In this document: positions 1 to 8,360 of the stretch, piece after piece
Position numbering within the stretch: the first letter of the stretch is position 1
Layout of the letters: every line of letters begins with the position of its first letter
Notes under the pieces: generated by a model
What the model saw: the letters and a program-made list of their open reading frames with translations, nothing else
What the model was told of the DNA's origin: nothing
The model's database searches: none
Made by a program: the position numbers and the translations under genes
Source: a bacterium
GTDB taxonomy: Bacteria > ARS69
Assembly: GCA_025774805.1 (NCBI GenBank)
Contig: JALGZR010000050.1
Coordinates: forward strand, 1 to 25,722
Reading direction: 5' to 3'
Length of the DNA: 25,722 nucleotides

Positions 1-51
1 CTCCGGAAGATGCTCCGGGAACGGGGCATCGACCGGTCCGAGCTCGGGTGA
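1..51 (+). CDS. 3' end of a probable ECF-type sigma factor (partial)
   Basis: Only the last 16 codons are present, open from the window edge to TGA at 49-51 (C-terminus LRKMLRERGIDRSELG). A basic helix of this kind is common at the end of region 4 of ECF sigma factors, but 16 residues cannot prove a family. The sigma assignment rests mainly on the next gene, 13 bp downstream, which has the layout of an anti-sigma factor (short cytosolic N-terminus, one TM); such pairs are usually co-transcribed. Any other upstream protein remains possible. Confidence 0.4.
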   Translation, partial: LRKMLRERGIDRSELG

Positions 52-64
52 GGAGGCGAGAGCC

Positions 65-622
65 ATGAGTGACGAGAAGATCGATCCGCGAATCGACCGG
101 ATGATGGCCGCCCTTTACGGCGAGCTGACCGAATCCGAGGAGCGCGCGTTCCGTCGTCTTCTCGAAAAGGACGACCGCCTCCGGGTCGAGTTCGAGGAGT
201 TGAAGGAGACCCGGCGGCTTCTCGGCGGGTGGGAGGTCGAGGAGCGCGTGCCGAGCTTCGTTCTGATCGACGGCGAGGGAGAACGCGCCGCGGGGCGGCC
301 GGCCGCGATCGGATCCGGATGGCTGGAGAGGGTTCGCGGGGCGCTCCGCGGGCTCGGAGCCACCCCCGCGTGGGGCCTGGCGACCGCGGCCGTGGTCCTG
401 CTCGTGCTCGCGATCGCGGGCTTCCGCATCGAGTCGATCGACGGGGGGATCGCGTTTCGCTTCGGTGAGCCGCCGCGCCCGCGCCCGAGGTCGAGTCGCT
501 CGACGGGATTCCTCCGGGCCGACCGATCGAGGGCCTGGCGTCGAATCGGGAAGCCCGGCCGGCCCCCGGACGGCGAGAGGGGAGTGCGGTTGTGCCCGTC
601 GACGCCGAGAGCCCTTTCCTGA
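65..622 (+). CDS. Anti-sigma-factor-like membrane protein, N-terminal part (frameshifted)
   Basis: ATG at 65 follows an AGGAGG-type ribosome site at about 51-56. Residues 1-65 are charged and helical (MMAALYGELTESEERAFRRLLE), typical of the cytosolic domain of anti-sigma factors, but the Cys/His zinc residues of the ZAS/zf-HC2 family are absent. One TM helix spans about residues 101-118 (WGLATAAVVLLVLAIAGF). After about residue 134 the frame turns into Pro/Arg/Ser-rich junk, while the -1 frame becomes coding-like from 469 and runs into the 592-924 segment. I infer one gene, 65-924, broken by a missing base near 469-480. It probably holds the upstream sigma factor at the membrane; that role is inferred from layout alone. 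Confidence 0.6.
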   Translation: MSDEKIDPRIDRMMAALYGELTESEERAFRRLLEKDDRLRVEFEELKETRRLLGGWEVEERVPSFVLIDGEGERAAGRPAAIGSGWLERVRGALRGLGATPAWGLATAAVVLLVLAIAGFRIESIDGGIAFRFGEPPRPRPRSSRSTGFLRADRSRAWRRIGKPGRPPDGERGVRLCPSTPRALS

Positions 623-924
623 CGCGAACCGAGTACAACACTCGCAACGCCGAGCTCCTCATGTCGCTCGCCTCGCTTCTGAACGAATACGGCACGCGTC
701 GGGACGTGGCGATGGACGATCTCATGCAGGACTACTTCCTGCAGACGATGTCCCACCAGGAATCCGACTATCGCGAGCTCAACCGGCGGATCGACGCGCT
801 GGGGGTGGAGTTCCTCCGCGAGCGATCCGCCGCCGACCTGGATCTGGAGGACCTCCTCGAAGGACGCGTTCCGGTTCGCTCGCGGCCCCAAGACCTGACA
901 CCGACCGATGAGAGAGAGGAGTAA
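592..924 (+). CDS. Periplasmic C-terminal part of the frameshifted anti-sigma-like protein
   Basis: This frame is open from 469 (after a TGA at 466-468) to TAA 922-924. Translation from 469 reads AAPAPEVESLDGIPPGRPIE and continues without a break into MPVDAESPF, so the apparent start at 592 is probably internal. There is no good ribosome site before it. The segment is helical and charged, with regions such as NAELLMSLASLLNEYGTRRD and LNRRIDALGVEFL, and would lie outside the membrane after the TM helix of the 65-622 segment. No known domain recognised. The stop is 4 bp before the next gene's start at 929, so the two are very likely co-translated. Confidence 0.6.
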   Translation: MPVDAESPFLTRTEYNTRNAELLMSLASLLNEYGTRRDVAMDDLMQDYFLQTMSHQESDYRELNRRIDALGVEFLRERSAADLDLEDLLEGRVPVRSRPQDLTPTDEREE

Positions 925-928
925 AGGG

Positions 929-1648
929 ATGTTCGGCACCCAATCACCGCGCCGGGAGGGGTGGATACGGGAGACGTCGATCGTGATGGCGGCACTGCTG
1001 CTGGGACTCTTCGCGGCTCAGGCCGCGGCGGGGGACCGTCCGGTGTCCCGCAAGATGGAGCGCCAGATCGACGTCATGGAGCGCATCATCGACCAGGTGC
1101 TCATCGACAGCCCGAACTTCCTCGTCCACGGGCGCGAGAACGCCCGGGGCCTCTTTCTCAAGGAGTTCGGGGTCCTGCTCACGTTCGAGGCCTCCCTGGT
1201 CCACAAGGGCGAGGACTACTCCAAGATCTTCCGGCGCTTCAAGGACGGGTTCCGGATCGAGAAGGACGAGGACGGACATTCGATCATCGTCATTCCCGAC
1301 CTCGACGTGGACGACGAGGACGACGAGGAGTACGACGAAGAGTACGACGAGGAGGAAGACGAGAAGCGCTCCTGGCGTGATCGGGAGGATGCCGTTCAGG
1401 AAAGGCTCTACAAGCGCGGAAAGGCCGAGTTCGTCGACGTGCTTCTCGACTACGGCGACACCCTCACGGCGGTCGAGAGCGGGAAGTGGGTCGCCATCGT
1501 GGCGTTCCTGAGGGACTCCCGCTACTTCAGCGAGCACAAGATCTCGAAGCTGGTGCTCAGGGCGAAGATCGACGATCTGCGCGACTACGGATCGGGCAAG
1601 CTCTCGGAAGAGGACATGATCAAGCGGATCGTCGAGCAGGAGTACTAG
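929..1648 (+). CDS. Secreted protein with acidic Asp/Glu/Tyr tract, unknown function
   Basis: I choose ATG 929 (AGGAG at 917-921, 7 nt spacing) over ATG 908, which has no ribosome site and overlaps the previous gene. The 239-residue product has a signal peptide: hydrophobic segment IVMAALLLGLFAAQAAA, with likely cleavage after AQAAAG. The mature part is helical and charged (MERQIDVMERIIDQVLIDSPNFLV). In the middle is a highly acidic run, DDEDDEEYDEEYDEEEDE, encoded by repeated GAC/GAG/TAC codons. The C-terminal half (KAEFVDVLLDYGDTL, WVAIVAFLRDSRYF) looks folded. No enzyme motif seen. The probable sigma/anti-sigma neighbours suggest it belongs to that regulon or senses something for it. The acidic tract could bind Ca2+; that is speculation. 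Confidence 0.75.
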   Translation: MFGTQSPRREGWIRETSIVMAALLLGLFAAQAAAGDRPVSRKMERQIDVMERIIDQVLIDSPNFLVHGRENARGLFLKEFGVLLTFEASLVHKGEDYSKIFRRFKDGFRIEKDEDGHSIIVIPDLDVDDEDDEEYDEEYDEEEDEKRSWRDREDAVQERLYKRGKAEFVDVLLDYGDTLTAVESGKWVAIVAFLRDSRYFSEHKISKLVLRAKIDDLRDYGSGKLSEEDMIKRIVEQEY

Positions 1649-1665
1649 CGGGCTAGCCCGGGCTG

Positions 1666-1714
1666 GCCCGCATCTCTCGACCGCCTCGCGACGGGCCTGG
1701 TGAGAGGTGCGGGC
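1666..1714 (+). terminator. Candidate hairpin after the anti-sigma/secreted-protein operon
   Basis: Arms GCCCGCATCTCTC (1666-1678) and GAGAGGTGCGGGC (1702-1714) pair over 13 positions with one G-U. A second, competing hairpin GCGGGC (1648-1653)/GCCCGC (1666-1671) starts at the stop codon. No T-run follows, so it would be a Rho-type stop or RNA-stability element rather than a classic intrinsic terminator. Confidence 0.4.
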
Positions 1715-1730
1715 TCGACAAGTCCCCGTT

Positions 1731-1736
1731 TGTAAT
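1731..1736 (+). promoter_or_regulatory. Candidate -10 box of the PHP-phosphoesterase gene
   Basis: TGTAAT (5/6 to TATAAT) lies 64 bp before the ATG at 1800 and is followed by CCCTC, as is the TATAAT at 15693 before queC. No good -35 box is visible. Weak evidence. Confidence 0.3.
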
Positions 1737-1799
1737 CCCTCCCCGCGTCCCGGTACCATGGAGTGAATCCCCCGACCGGCGACCACCGGGAGCCGCTCC

Positions 1800-4304
1800 A
1801 TGGTCCTCACCCCGCTCTCCTCCTCGCGCCGCCTCCGATCCCGGCGCCTGATCCTGGTCACCCTCCTTCTGGGGGCGTCGCTCGTGCCCCGGACCGGGCT
1901 CGCCCGCGATCCCGGACGCCCGCTCGGACCTCCCCGGGCGGAGCCCGCGTGGTCGGTGGCGATGCACATGCACGCGGGTCTGAGCGAGGGACCGGGAAGC
2001 ATGGAGTGGCACACCGATTTCGCCTCGCAGTACGGCCTCGACGCGATCTGGTGGACCGATCACGACTGGCGGGTATCCCACACCCAGCACACGCGACGGT
2101 TCGACTTCGAATCGGCCACGGTCGAGCCTGGCGGGTTCACGGTCACGGAGCCCGACGACGCCTATCCGAACGAGTACCGCTACTTGGAGAGGATCTACTA
2201 CGGGACGCCGGCCCCGGCCGAGGTCGCGATCGTCGACACGCTCGCGCAGGAGGGAAGCCGGTCCCTCCGCCTCCGGGCCTGGGACTCCTCCGGAAGCGCT
2301 CTCTTCCGCAACCTCACCTACCGGCAGACGGGCGGGCGGCGCCAGAACATGTGGAGTCTCGCCGCCCGGATGAACCTCTCCTTCGCCGTCTTTCCCGAGA
2401 CCCTCGATCCGTCGGACGCCCGGTTCTTCGTCGACATCACCCTGAGCGAGCATCCCTCCGAGAACCACCGCCTGCGCTACGTCGTCGGATCGATGGACGG
2501 TGAGGATGCGGAGACCGTCGCGCTCCCCTACGACCTCGGTCAGTGGAACGTCTACGACCTCGACCTGACCGGAGATGCGATCCAGAAGTTCACCACGGGC
2601 GGCGCCGATTCCGTCCGGGGCGAGGACAACAACCTCTACGAGATCAAGATCGGAATCGAGGTCCGCAACTCCGCCGACGCGACCGTCTTCTTCGACGGTT
2701 ACGGCCTCGATCCCGACGAGACGCTCACCGGAGAGGACATGATGAATTGGACCCGGACCACCGGGTCCTATTACGCGACGACCTATCCCGGCGTGAGCCA
2801 CCTGGTGGGAACGGAGATCTCGTGGCGCCGCGCGCAGCACCACATGAACGGCTTCGCCCCCTCGGTGCAGCTCGTCGACTACTCGGGACACGTGTGGTCC
2901 GACACGATCTACTACGCCGTGGAACAGATCCACGAGCAGGGGGGGGCCGTCTCCCTCGACCACATGTTCGGGATCGGGATCTACGGCGATCCGGCCGAGA
3001 CTCAGGAGCAGAAGGAGGCGCGCATCGACGCGATGAAGGAGGAGCTTCTGGCGACGAGGGCGTACCGCACCGACGCGCTCGAGGTCGGGTATCGCTGGCG
3101 GCAGGGGATCGAGCTCGACGGGTTCGTGGAGGTGTGGGACACCCTGACCGGGAACGCGGTCTTCTTGACCGCGAACGGCGTCACCGACAGCCACGGATCC
3201 GACTTCTTCCACGGCTGGGGACCGTGGATCGAAGGGAACGTGCACCGCGAGAACAACTTCGTGACCTGGCTCTGGGCGCCGGCTCTCACCGAGACCGATC
3301 TCGTGAAGGCGATTCTGGCCGGCCGGGCCTTCTTCGGTGATCCGTACGCCTTCGGGTGGGACTCCACGATCGACCTCGTGACCGCGGAGGGCTTTCCGAT
3401 GGGAAGGGTGATCCTGACCGACCGGGCGACCCACGACGTCCAGACCCGGATCGAGAGCATCCCCCCGTCCGCCCAGGTGCGGCTGCTGCAGGGAGAGATC
3501 CGGGAGGATCCGCCGGTATCGTATCTCGACGTGAACTGGCTTCGGGACGAGATCCGGTCCGGCACCGTCGTGGGCGACGTCTACACCGACACGGTCAACG
3601 TCGACACGAGCCTGCCGTCCTTCGTTCGTCTCGAGGTCCGGGACGGGAGCGGGCAGCCGCTCGCCTACTCGAATCCGGTTCACTTCGTGCGCTCGGTGCC
3701 CGCGGTCGGGATTCCGGCCCCGCGCGTCGCGGCTCGTCTCGGAGATCTGCGCATCCTGCGCGCGGAGGAGTTCACGCTCCTCGACGCCACGCTGAGTCTC
3801 TCGCCCGCCGAGCTCGTGATCGTCGGCGACGAGGAGACCGTCGGCCTCGGGACCCTGGAGATCGACTGCGCGGTGCTCGGGCCGCCGGACGCCGTGATCG
3901 GCGGGGGAACCGTATCCTGGGAGTACGCCGCGGGGATCCTCACCCTGATCGGCTTCAACGGCACCGGGTCGGTCGCTCGGATCCTCTGGGGACCCGTGGA
4001 TGCCCCGGCCACCCGGCGCGGAGTCGAAGAGCTCGCCCTCGGACGCGCCCGACCGAACCCCTTCGGCCGGGGGCTCGTGGCCGAGTACGCTCTCCCTCGG
4101 GCATCTCCGGTTACGCTGGAGGTCGTCGACGTGCGGGGGCGGCGCGTGCGGATTCTCGTCGACGACCGGGAGGAGCCGGGACGTCACCGGATCTCCTGGG
4201 ACGGGACCGATCACTACGGGAGGCCCGTCGCCGACGGAGTCTACTTCCTCCGGCTCCATGCCGCGGGCCGCACGCTCACGACCAAGGCGGTCAAGCTCCA
4301 CTGA
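1800..4304 (+). CDS. Secreted PHP-domain metallo-phosphoesterase-like protein with C-terminal sorting domain
   Basis: 834 aa; ATG 1800 has GGGAG at 1788-1792. Residues about 16-36 form a signal peptide (LILVTLLLGASLVPRTGLA). The PHP fold is suggested by H55-M-H57 (HMHAGLSEG), the strand GLDAIWWTDHDW at about 79-90, SLDH388 and TDSH465, which match the order of PHP metal ligands (HxH, DH, H, DxH). About 250 residues between the TDHDW and SLDH elements form an inserted beta-rich (carbohydrate-binding or jelly-roll-like) region. The last ~85 residues are a FlgD-like/T9SS-type C-terminal domain (RPNPF, VVDVRGRRVRILVD, ISWDGTD, GVYFLRL). It probably acts outside the cell or at the outer membrane on a phosphoester; the substrate is unknown. 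It is a single-gene unit, convergent with the transporter gene that follows. Confidence 0.75.
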   Translation: MVLTPLSSSRRLRSRRLILVTLLLGASLVPRTGLARDPGRPLGPPRAEPAWSVAMHMHAGLSEGPGSMEWHTDFASQYGLDAIWWTDHDWRVSHTQHTRRFDFESATVEPGGFTVTEPDDAYPNEYRYLERIYYGTPAPAEVAIVDTLAQEGSRSLRLRAWDSSGSALFRNLTYRQTGGRRQNMWSLAARMNLSFAVFPETLDPSDARFFVDITLSEHPSENHRLRYVVGSMDGEDAETVALPYDLGQWNVYDLDLTGDAIQKFTTGGADSVRGEDNNLYEIKIGIEVRNSADATVFFDGYGLDPDETLTGEDMMNWTRTTGSYYATTYPGVSHLVGTEISWRRAQHHMNGFAPSVQLVDYSGHVWSDTIYYAVEQIHEQGGAVSLDHMFGIGIYGDPAETQEQKEARIDAMKEELLATRAYRTDALEVGYRWRQGIELDGFVEVWDTLTGNAVFLTANGVTDSHGSDFFHGWGPWIEGNVHRENNFVTWLWAPALTETDLVKAILAGRAFFGDPYAFGWDSTIDLVTAEGFPMGRVILTDRATHDVQTRIESIPPSAQVRLLQGEIREDPPVSYLDVNWLRDEIRSGTVVGDVYTDTVNVDTSLPSFVRLEVRDGSGQPLAYSNPVHFVRSVPAVGIPAPRVAARLGDLRILRAEEFTLLDATLSLSPAELVIVGDEETVGLGTLEIDCAVLGPPDAVIGGGTVSWEYAAGILTLIGFNGTGSVARILWGPVDAPATRRGVEELALGRARPNPFGRGLVAEYALPRASPVTLEVVDVRGRRVRILVDDREEPGRHRISWDGTDHYGRPVADGVYFLRLHAAGRTLTTKAVKLH

Positions 4305-4346
4305 TCACGGCGCCGGCCGGCCGCCCGCCGCCCGGGAAGCTCCTCC

Positions 4347-6647
4347 TCATCCCGACGATCCGCCCTCGTCCTTCCGGTCCTTCCCCGGTTTGCCCGATCG
4401 ACTCTCGAGATCGATCCGGATGGAGTCCTGCGACTGGAGCAGGGAGTCCAGAACCGAAGCGGCCGATCGATCCGCCGGGGACGGAAGCGGCTCGTCCGCC
4501 AGGAAGGGCCGGAGCTCGCGACGGAGCGCGGGCGGGAGGATGCTCTCCATGTACTCGAGGGCGGTACCCCGCAGATAGGGATCCGACACGTGAAGCCCGC
4601 GGTACGCGAGCTCGAGGGGCTCCCGCGGGAAGACCAGCGACAGCAGGGTGAACACGTGCTCCAAGCTCCGCGTGGCGCGGTCGCGAAGCAGGTCCTCGTG
4701 GAACGGGGATCCCTCCTCTTCCGTCTCCTCGTCGAGAAGTCGCTGCGCCACCCAGACCTTTCGATCCACCCGGGTCTCGCGCTCGATCGTCCGGAAGACG
4801 CAGTCCCGGTCGATCGGGAGGTCGGGGTTTCTCTCGTGGATCCGGGAGAGGGCGATGCCCGACTGGTACCGCACCTCGAAGCGACGGTCCGCGAGGGCGT
4901 CGAGCAATCCCGACACGGCCCGGCCGGAGCGACACGCCGACATCACGCGCGGAATCCGGCGGCGAATGGCGAACTCCTCGTCGGGGTCGAGCAGGGAGTC
5001 CAGAAGCTGACCGACGTGTCGATCGCAGATCTTCCGGAGCGTTCGGATCGCGGAGGTGGCCACGCCGTCCCAGGCCAGAAGCGGGATGACGGTCGGGACG
5101 AGCTCGGAGGGCAACGAGGACGAGGTTCTCAGGGCCCGACGCACGCGGCCGAGATCTCCCGAGCGGAGCTCCACCGCTCGGGCCAGAACGGGGTCTTTGA
5201 GGGGGCCGGCCGGTTCGGTGGGGACGGTCGGGGCCGCGCCGGACGGCTCCCGGCGAACTCGTGAAGTCGATTCCGCGATCGTCGTGCTCACGTCGGCATC
5301 CAGCTCGGGAAGGGCACCGGAGAGCTCGATCTGGGAGAGGGTGTGCAGGAAGAGGGTCTGGGTCGCCTCGACATCTGCACGGGACTGCCGCTGCGTCGGC
5401 TCCGACTGCCGCTTCATGCTCCGGGCCAGCGCCGCGGCGTATCCCTCGTGCAACCGCCCGCGAAGGAGGAACCCCCCGAACCCGAGGACCGCGGCCCCGG
5501 CGACGAGAAGCTGCGTGGCGGCTCCCCCCGCGAGCAGCGCGAGGTAGACGAGACCGCCTCCCAGGGCGTCCCCCAGCCGGTCGAAGCCCACGTCGACGAG
5601 GGTCTTGACCGGACGCTTCTCGTCGCGCGGGACGGGAGCGTAGAAGAGCTCGTAACTCGAGCGGAAGATCGAGCTGCGCGTCGACGACTCCGCTCCCCGC
5701 ACCGCGGAGAAGACGGGCAATCCCGGAAAGACGAGCCCGAGGACTCCACCGACCCCCACCGTCAGGGGGAGAATCGTCGCGGCGTGGGCCGGTCGGAGCG
5801 CCTCCAGGAGCTTTCGCGTGACCGTCGACTGGACGAGGAAGGTGGCGAGCGCGATGGTCGTATAGAAAACGCCGAAGAAACGCAACAGCGTGTCCCGGTC
5901 GGTGAACGACTCCGCCGCCTCCGCCTTGAACACGAAGTCCAGGAACGCGGCGCTGACCGTTCCCATGAGGACGAGGAGGGCGAGGTGGCGCAGGTAGGGC
6001 GTCTTCCGCAGCACGCTGCCCCCCGATCGGCTCCCCGTCTCCAGGCCACCTCGCTCCGCGGTGGGGGAGGGCGCTCGGATACCCGCCCCGACGCGAGCGG
6101 CCAGCACGGCACAGACGACGTGGAGGCCGCCGAGGATCGGAAGCAGTGCGCTGAGGGAGAACAGGGCCGCGACCCGCTCCGCCACGAGCCCTCCGGCCAG
6201 ACCGCCGAGAGTGCCGCCGCCCGCGATTCGCGCGATCCGCTTTCGAGCCGTGCTCGGATCGAGCTGCTCGGTGATCATCGACCAGTACCACGAGATCAGG
6301 ACCGCTCCGAACACGGCCATGTGGATGTAGAACCCCACCGCCGCCGCTCGCGGGAACGCATCGACGGCCCACGCCCAGACGAACTGGAGTGCGGCGCTCC
6401 CCAGGAACGCGAGGGAGACGAGCCGCCGGGGTCCGAATCGGGAGAGCGCTCGCGCCGCGAGGTGGACCGCGCCGATCGTGAGGAGGGCCGACGTCACGAC
6501 CATGCGGGGAAGCTGGGAGACGTCGTAGCTCGAGAGGAAGAGCGCGTCGCGGGCCGCCTTCCCCGCGACCTGGTGGGAGATCATGGCGAACGCGCAGGCG
6601 GTGGCGGCGAGAATGGGTGCCGCGGCGCGCTCCGGAGGGCGATTCAC
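4347..6647 (-). CDS. MFS/nucleotide-transporter-like membrane protein with C-terminal HEAT-like repeats
   Basis: I choose GTG at 6647: it overlaps the TGA of the upstream kinase as GTGA, has GGAG 5 nt upstream, and the next residues (NRPPERAAAPILAATACAF) lead straight into the first TM. A start at 6737 would add an Arg/Gly-rich tail overlapping the kinase by 94 bp. 766 aa. Residues about 8-400 carry roughly 10-12 TM helices with motifs typical of the Npt1/TlcA-like MFS group: GKAARDALFLSSYDVSQLP near the N-terminus and SSYELFYAPVPRDEKRPVKT with DRLGDALGG at about 330-360. Residues about 485-710 are helical repeats (HEAT-like). In characterised relatives these carry ATP/ADP or other nucleotides; here substrate is unknown. 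Co-translation with two kinases suggests a joint signalling or energy role (inference). Confidence 0.75.
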   Translation of the reverse strand: MNRPPERAAAPILAATACAFAMISHQVAGKAARDALFLSSYDVSQLPRMVVTSALLTIGAVHLAARALSRFGPRRLVSLAFLGSAALQFVWAWAVDAFPRAAAVGFYIHMAVFGAVLISWYWSMITEQLDPSTARKRIARIAGGGTLGGLAGGLVAERVAALFSLSALLPILGGLHVVCAVLAARVGAGIRAPSPTAERGGLETGSRSGGSVLRKTPYLRHLALLVLMGTVSAAFLDFVFKAEAAESFTDRDTLLRFFGVFYTTIALATFLVQSTVTRKLLEALRPAHAATILPLTVGVGGVLGLVFPGLPVFSAVRGAESSTRSSIFRSSYELFYAPVPRDEKRPVKTLVDVGFDRLGDALGGGLVYLALLAGGAATQLLVAGAAVLGFGGFLLRGRLHEGYAAALARSMKRQSEPTQRQSRADVEATQTLFLHTLSQIELSGALPELDADVSTTIAESTSRVRREPSGAAPTVPTEPAGPLKDPVLARAVELRSGDLGRVRRALRTSSSLPSELVPTVIPLLAWDGVATSAIRTLRKICDRHVGQLLDSLLDPDEEFAIRRRIPRVMSACRSGRAVSGLLDALADRRFEVRYQSGIALSRIHERNPDLPIDRDCVFRTIERETRVDRKVWVAQRLLDEETEEEGSPFHEDLLRDRATRSLEHVFTLLSLVFPREPLELAYRGLHVSDPYLRGTALEYMESILPPALRRELRPFLADEPLPSPADRSAASVLDSLLQSQDSIRIDLESRSGKPGKDRKDEGGSSG

Positions 6648-8338
6648 GAGGTCTCCGTGGCCGGGACCGTCGCGCCCGCCTCCGCGGTCGCGGACTCGGG
6701 ACGGGAGGGGAGCAAGGTCGCGCGGTGCGTCGTCCACCAGCGTTCGGCTCTCTCCGAGCTCCAGGGCTCGACCTCGGCCTCGACGCGGGCGAGCCGCCCG
6801 GAGAGTTCGAGAGCGTCGACGGGTCGGTCGCGGGGATCCTTCGCGAGGCAGTCGAGGAGAACCCGGTCGAGGGCCGGGGGCACGTCGAGCTCCGTACGCG
6901 TCGAGACCGGCTCGGGTTCCTCACGCACGTGCTGCAGGATCATGGCCATCACGGTCTCGGCCTCGAATACGAGGCGTCCGGTCAGGAGCCAGTACCCGAC
7001 GCAGCCGAGCGCGTAGAGATCGGCGCGACCGTCGATCGTCGTTTCCCCGGTCGCCATCTCGGGGGCCATGAACGCCGGCGTTCCCTGGGTGGACCCCTCC
7101 ACGCTGAGCTGCGTTCGCGCGTCCTCTCCGTCGCCCGCCGCCTTGACCAGCCCGAAGTCGAGCACCTTGACGAAGTCGTACTCCAGCCCCTGACGGCAGG
7201 CGAACAGATTCCCCGGCTTGACGTCGCGGTGAATCATCCCGTGGCGGTGCGCGTCGGCGAGGGAGGTGCACGCCTGGCGGAGGAACCGGACCGCCCGGCC
7301 CGGCGGAACCGGTCCGGTCCTCTCCACCAGGGTGCGGAGATCGCACCCCTCCAGGAGCTCCATGACCGAGTAGAAGGCGCCCTCGTCGGTGATGCCGAAG
7401 TCGAACAGCTCCACCGTGTGGGGCGAGGTGAGGGCCGCGGTCGCCTGGGCTTCGAGCTCGAAGCGCCGGAGAAGGGCGCCTCGGGCCTGCCCGGAGCGCT
7501 CTCCCAGAGCTTCGGGGCGGATGACCTTGATCGCCGCCGGGCGGGCGAGGAGTTGGTGCTCCGCCCTCCACACGTCCCCCATGGCGCCCGAGCCGAGCTT
7601 CTCCACGAGCCGGTAACTCCCCAGACGCCGCGCCTTCGAGACCCGGCGGGTCATCGCGAAGATGGAGTGGGCCAGGGCGGTCGCGATGCCGACGCAGATC
7701 AAGATGGGGATGCTCATGACCAGCAGAATCGTGACCGTTCCCGCGACCGGCTCGGTCCCGGCGAATCGGGGGAGGCCCAGAAGCGCCACCGAGACCAGGG
7801 CCACTCCCGGCACGGTCAGCGCGCTCGCGAGCGACGTTACCAGGATTCTCCGGGGGGGGAGCGGAACGATCGCGGGGAAGGCGGTGATCCAGACGCCGAC
7901 CCAATGGACTCCTCCCAACTGCGTCCCGGCGATCTGTCGCGGATGCATGCCGTCGAAACCGGCCTGCCACCCCCAATTCCCGGCCGCGATGCCGAGCGAA
8001 GCCACGACCTGGAACAGACACGCCATCGTCTCGAACGAGCGGGCGGGCAGCCGACCCCGGAGGGACAGCATCCCGACGACGATTCCGCCGAGGATCGCGA
8101 CGACCGTCGTCAGCAGCGAGCCCGGATCCTGAAGGGGCGAGTACCCGCTCCGGCTCGCCACGGTCGTGCCGGATGCGTAGGCGATCACGTAGACGGTGGA
8201 ATAGACGAAGGCGGCGACGGCGAGCCGCCGGTACGTCTCCCGGTGCGTACGGGTGTCGAGCGCCGCGAATCCGGATCCGGGCGCCGGGCTCTCCTCCCTC
8301 CGACTGCGGGGAGGAAAAAGCGTCGGTTCCTCGGCCAT
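6644..8338 (-). CDS. Membrane Ser/Thr protein kinase, N-terminal six-TM plus C-terminal kinase domain (copy 1)
   Basis: I place the start at ATG 8338, 22 bp after the previous gene's stop, with a purine-rich GGAGGGGGTG element upstream; ATG 8410 would overlap that gene by 50 bp. 564 aa. Six hydrophobic segments lie at about 37-56, 74-93, 102-121, 144-160, 163-188 and 196-226. The kinase domain has the Gly loop GSGAMG (~249), catalytic Lys in AAIK (~271), HRDVKPGN (Asp ~372), DFG (~394) and APE (~425), all intact, so it should be active. It is PknB/Hanks type, but the kinase is C-terminal to the membrane part, the reverse of PknB. The TM domain is shared with the neighbouring kinase (GNWGW, VWITAFPAIVPLPPRR) and is probably the sensor. 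Signal and targets are unknown. Confidence 0.85.
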   Translation of the reverse strand: MAEEPTLFPPRSRREESPAPGSGFAALDTRTHRETYRRLAVAAFVYSTVYVIAYASGTTVASRSGYSPLQDPGSLLTTVVAILGGIVVGMLSLRGRLPARSFETMACLFQVVASLGIAAGNWGWQAGFDGMHPRQIAGTQLGGVHWVGVWITAFPAIVPLPPRRILVTSLASALTVPGVALVSVALLGLPRFAGTEPVAGTVTILLVMSIPILICVGIATALAHSIFAMTRRVSKARRLGSYRLVEKLGSGAMGDVWRAEHQLLARPAAIKVIRPEALGERSGQARGALLRRFELEAQATAALTSPHTVELFDFGITDEGAFYSVMELLEGCDLRTLVERTGPVPPGRAVRFLRQACTSLADAHRHGMIHRDVKPGNLFACRQGLEYDFVKVLDFGLVKAAGDGEDARTQLSVEGSTQGTPAFMAPEMATGETTIDGRADLYALGCVGYWLLTGRLVFEAETVMAMILQHVREEPEPVSTRTELDVPPALDRVLLDCLAKDPRDRPVDALELSGRLARVEAEVEPWSSERAERWWTTHRATLLPSRPESATAEAGATVPATETS

Positions 8339-8360
8339 GTCGATCGCCACCCCCTCCGGG

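Noticed and set aside
1653-4301. 882-codon open frame antisense to the PHP-type gene
   Set aside because: Shadow of high GC coding DNA; Pro/Arg/Val-rich, no domain, exact opposite of a well-supported gene with signal peptide and sorting domain.
4305-4346. GC palindromes (GGCCGGCC) between convergent genes as a terminator
   Set aside because: Short self-complementary GC stretches are expected by chance in such DNA, and there is no T-run.
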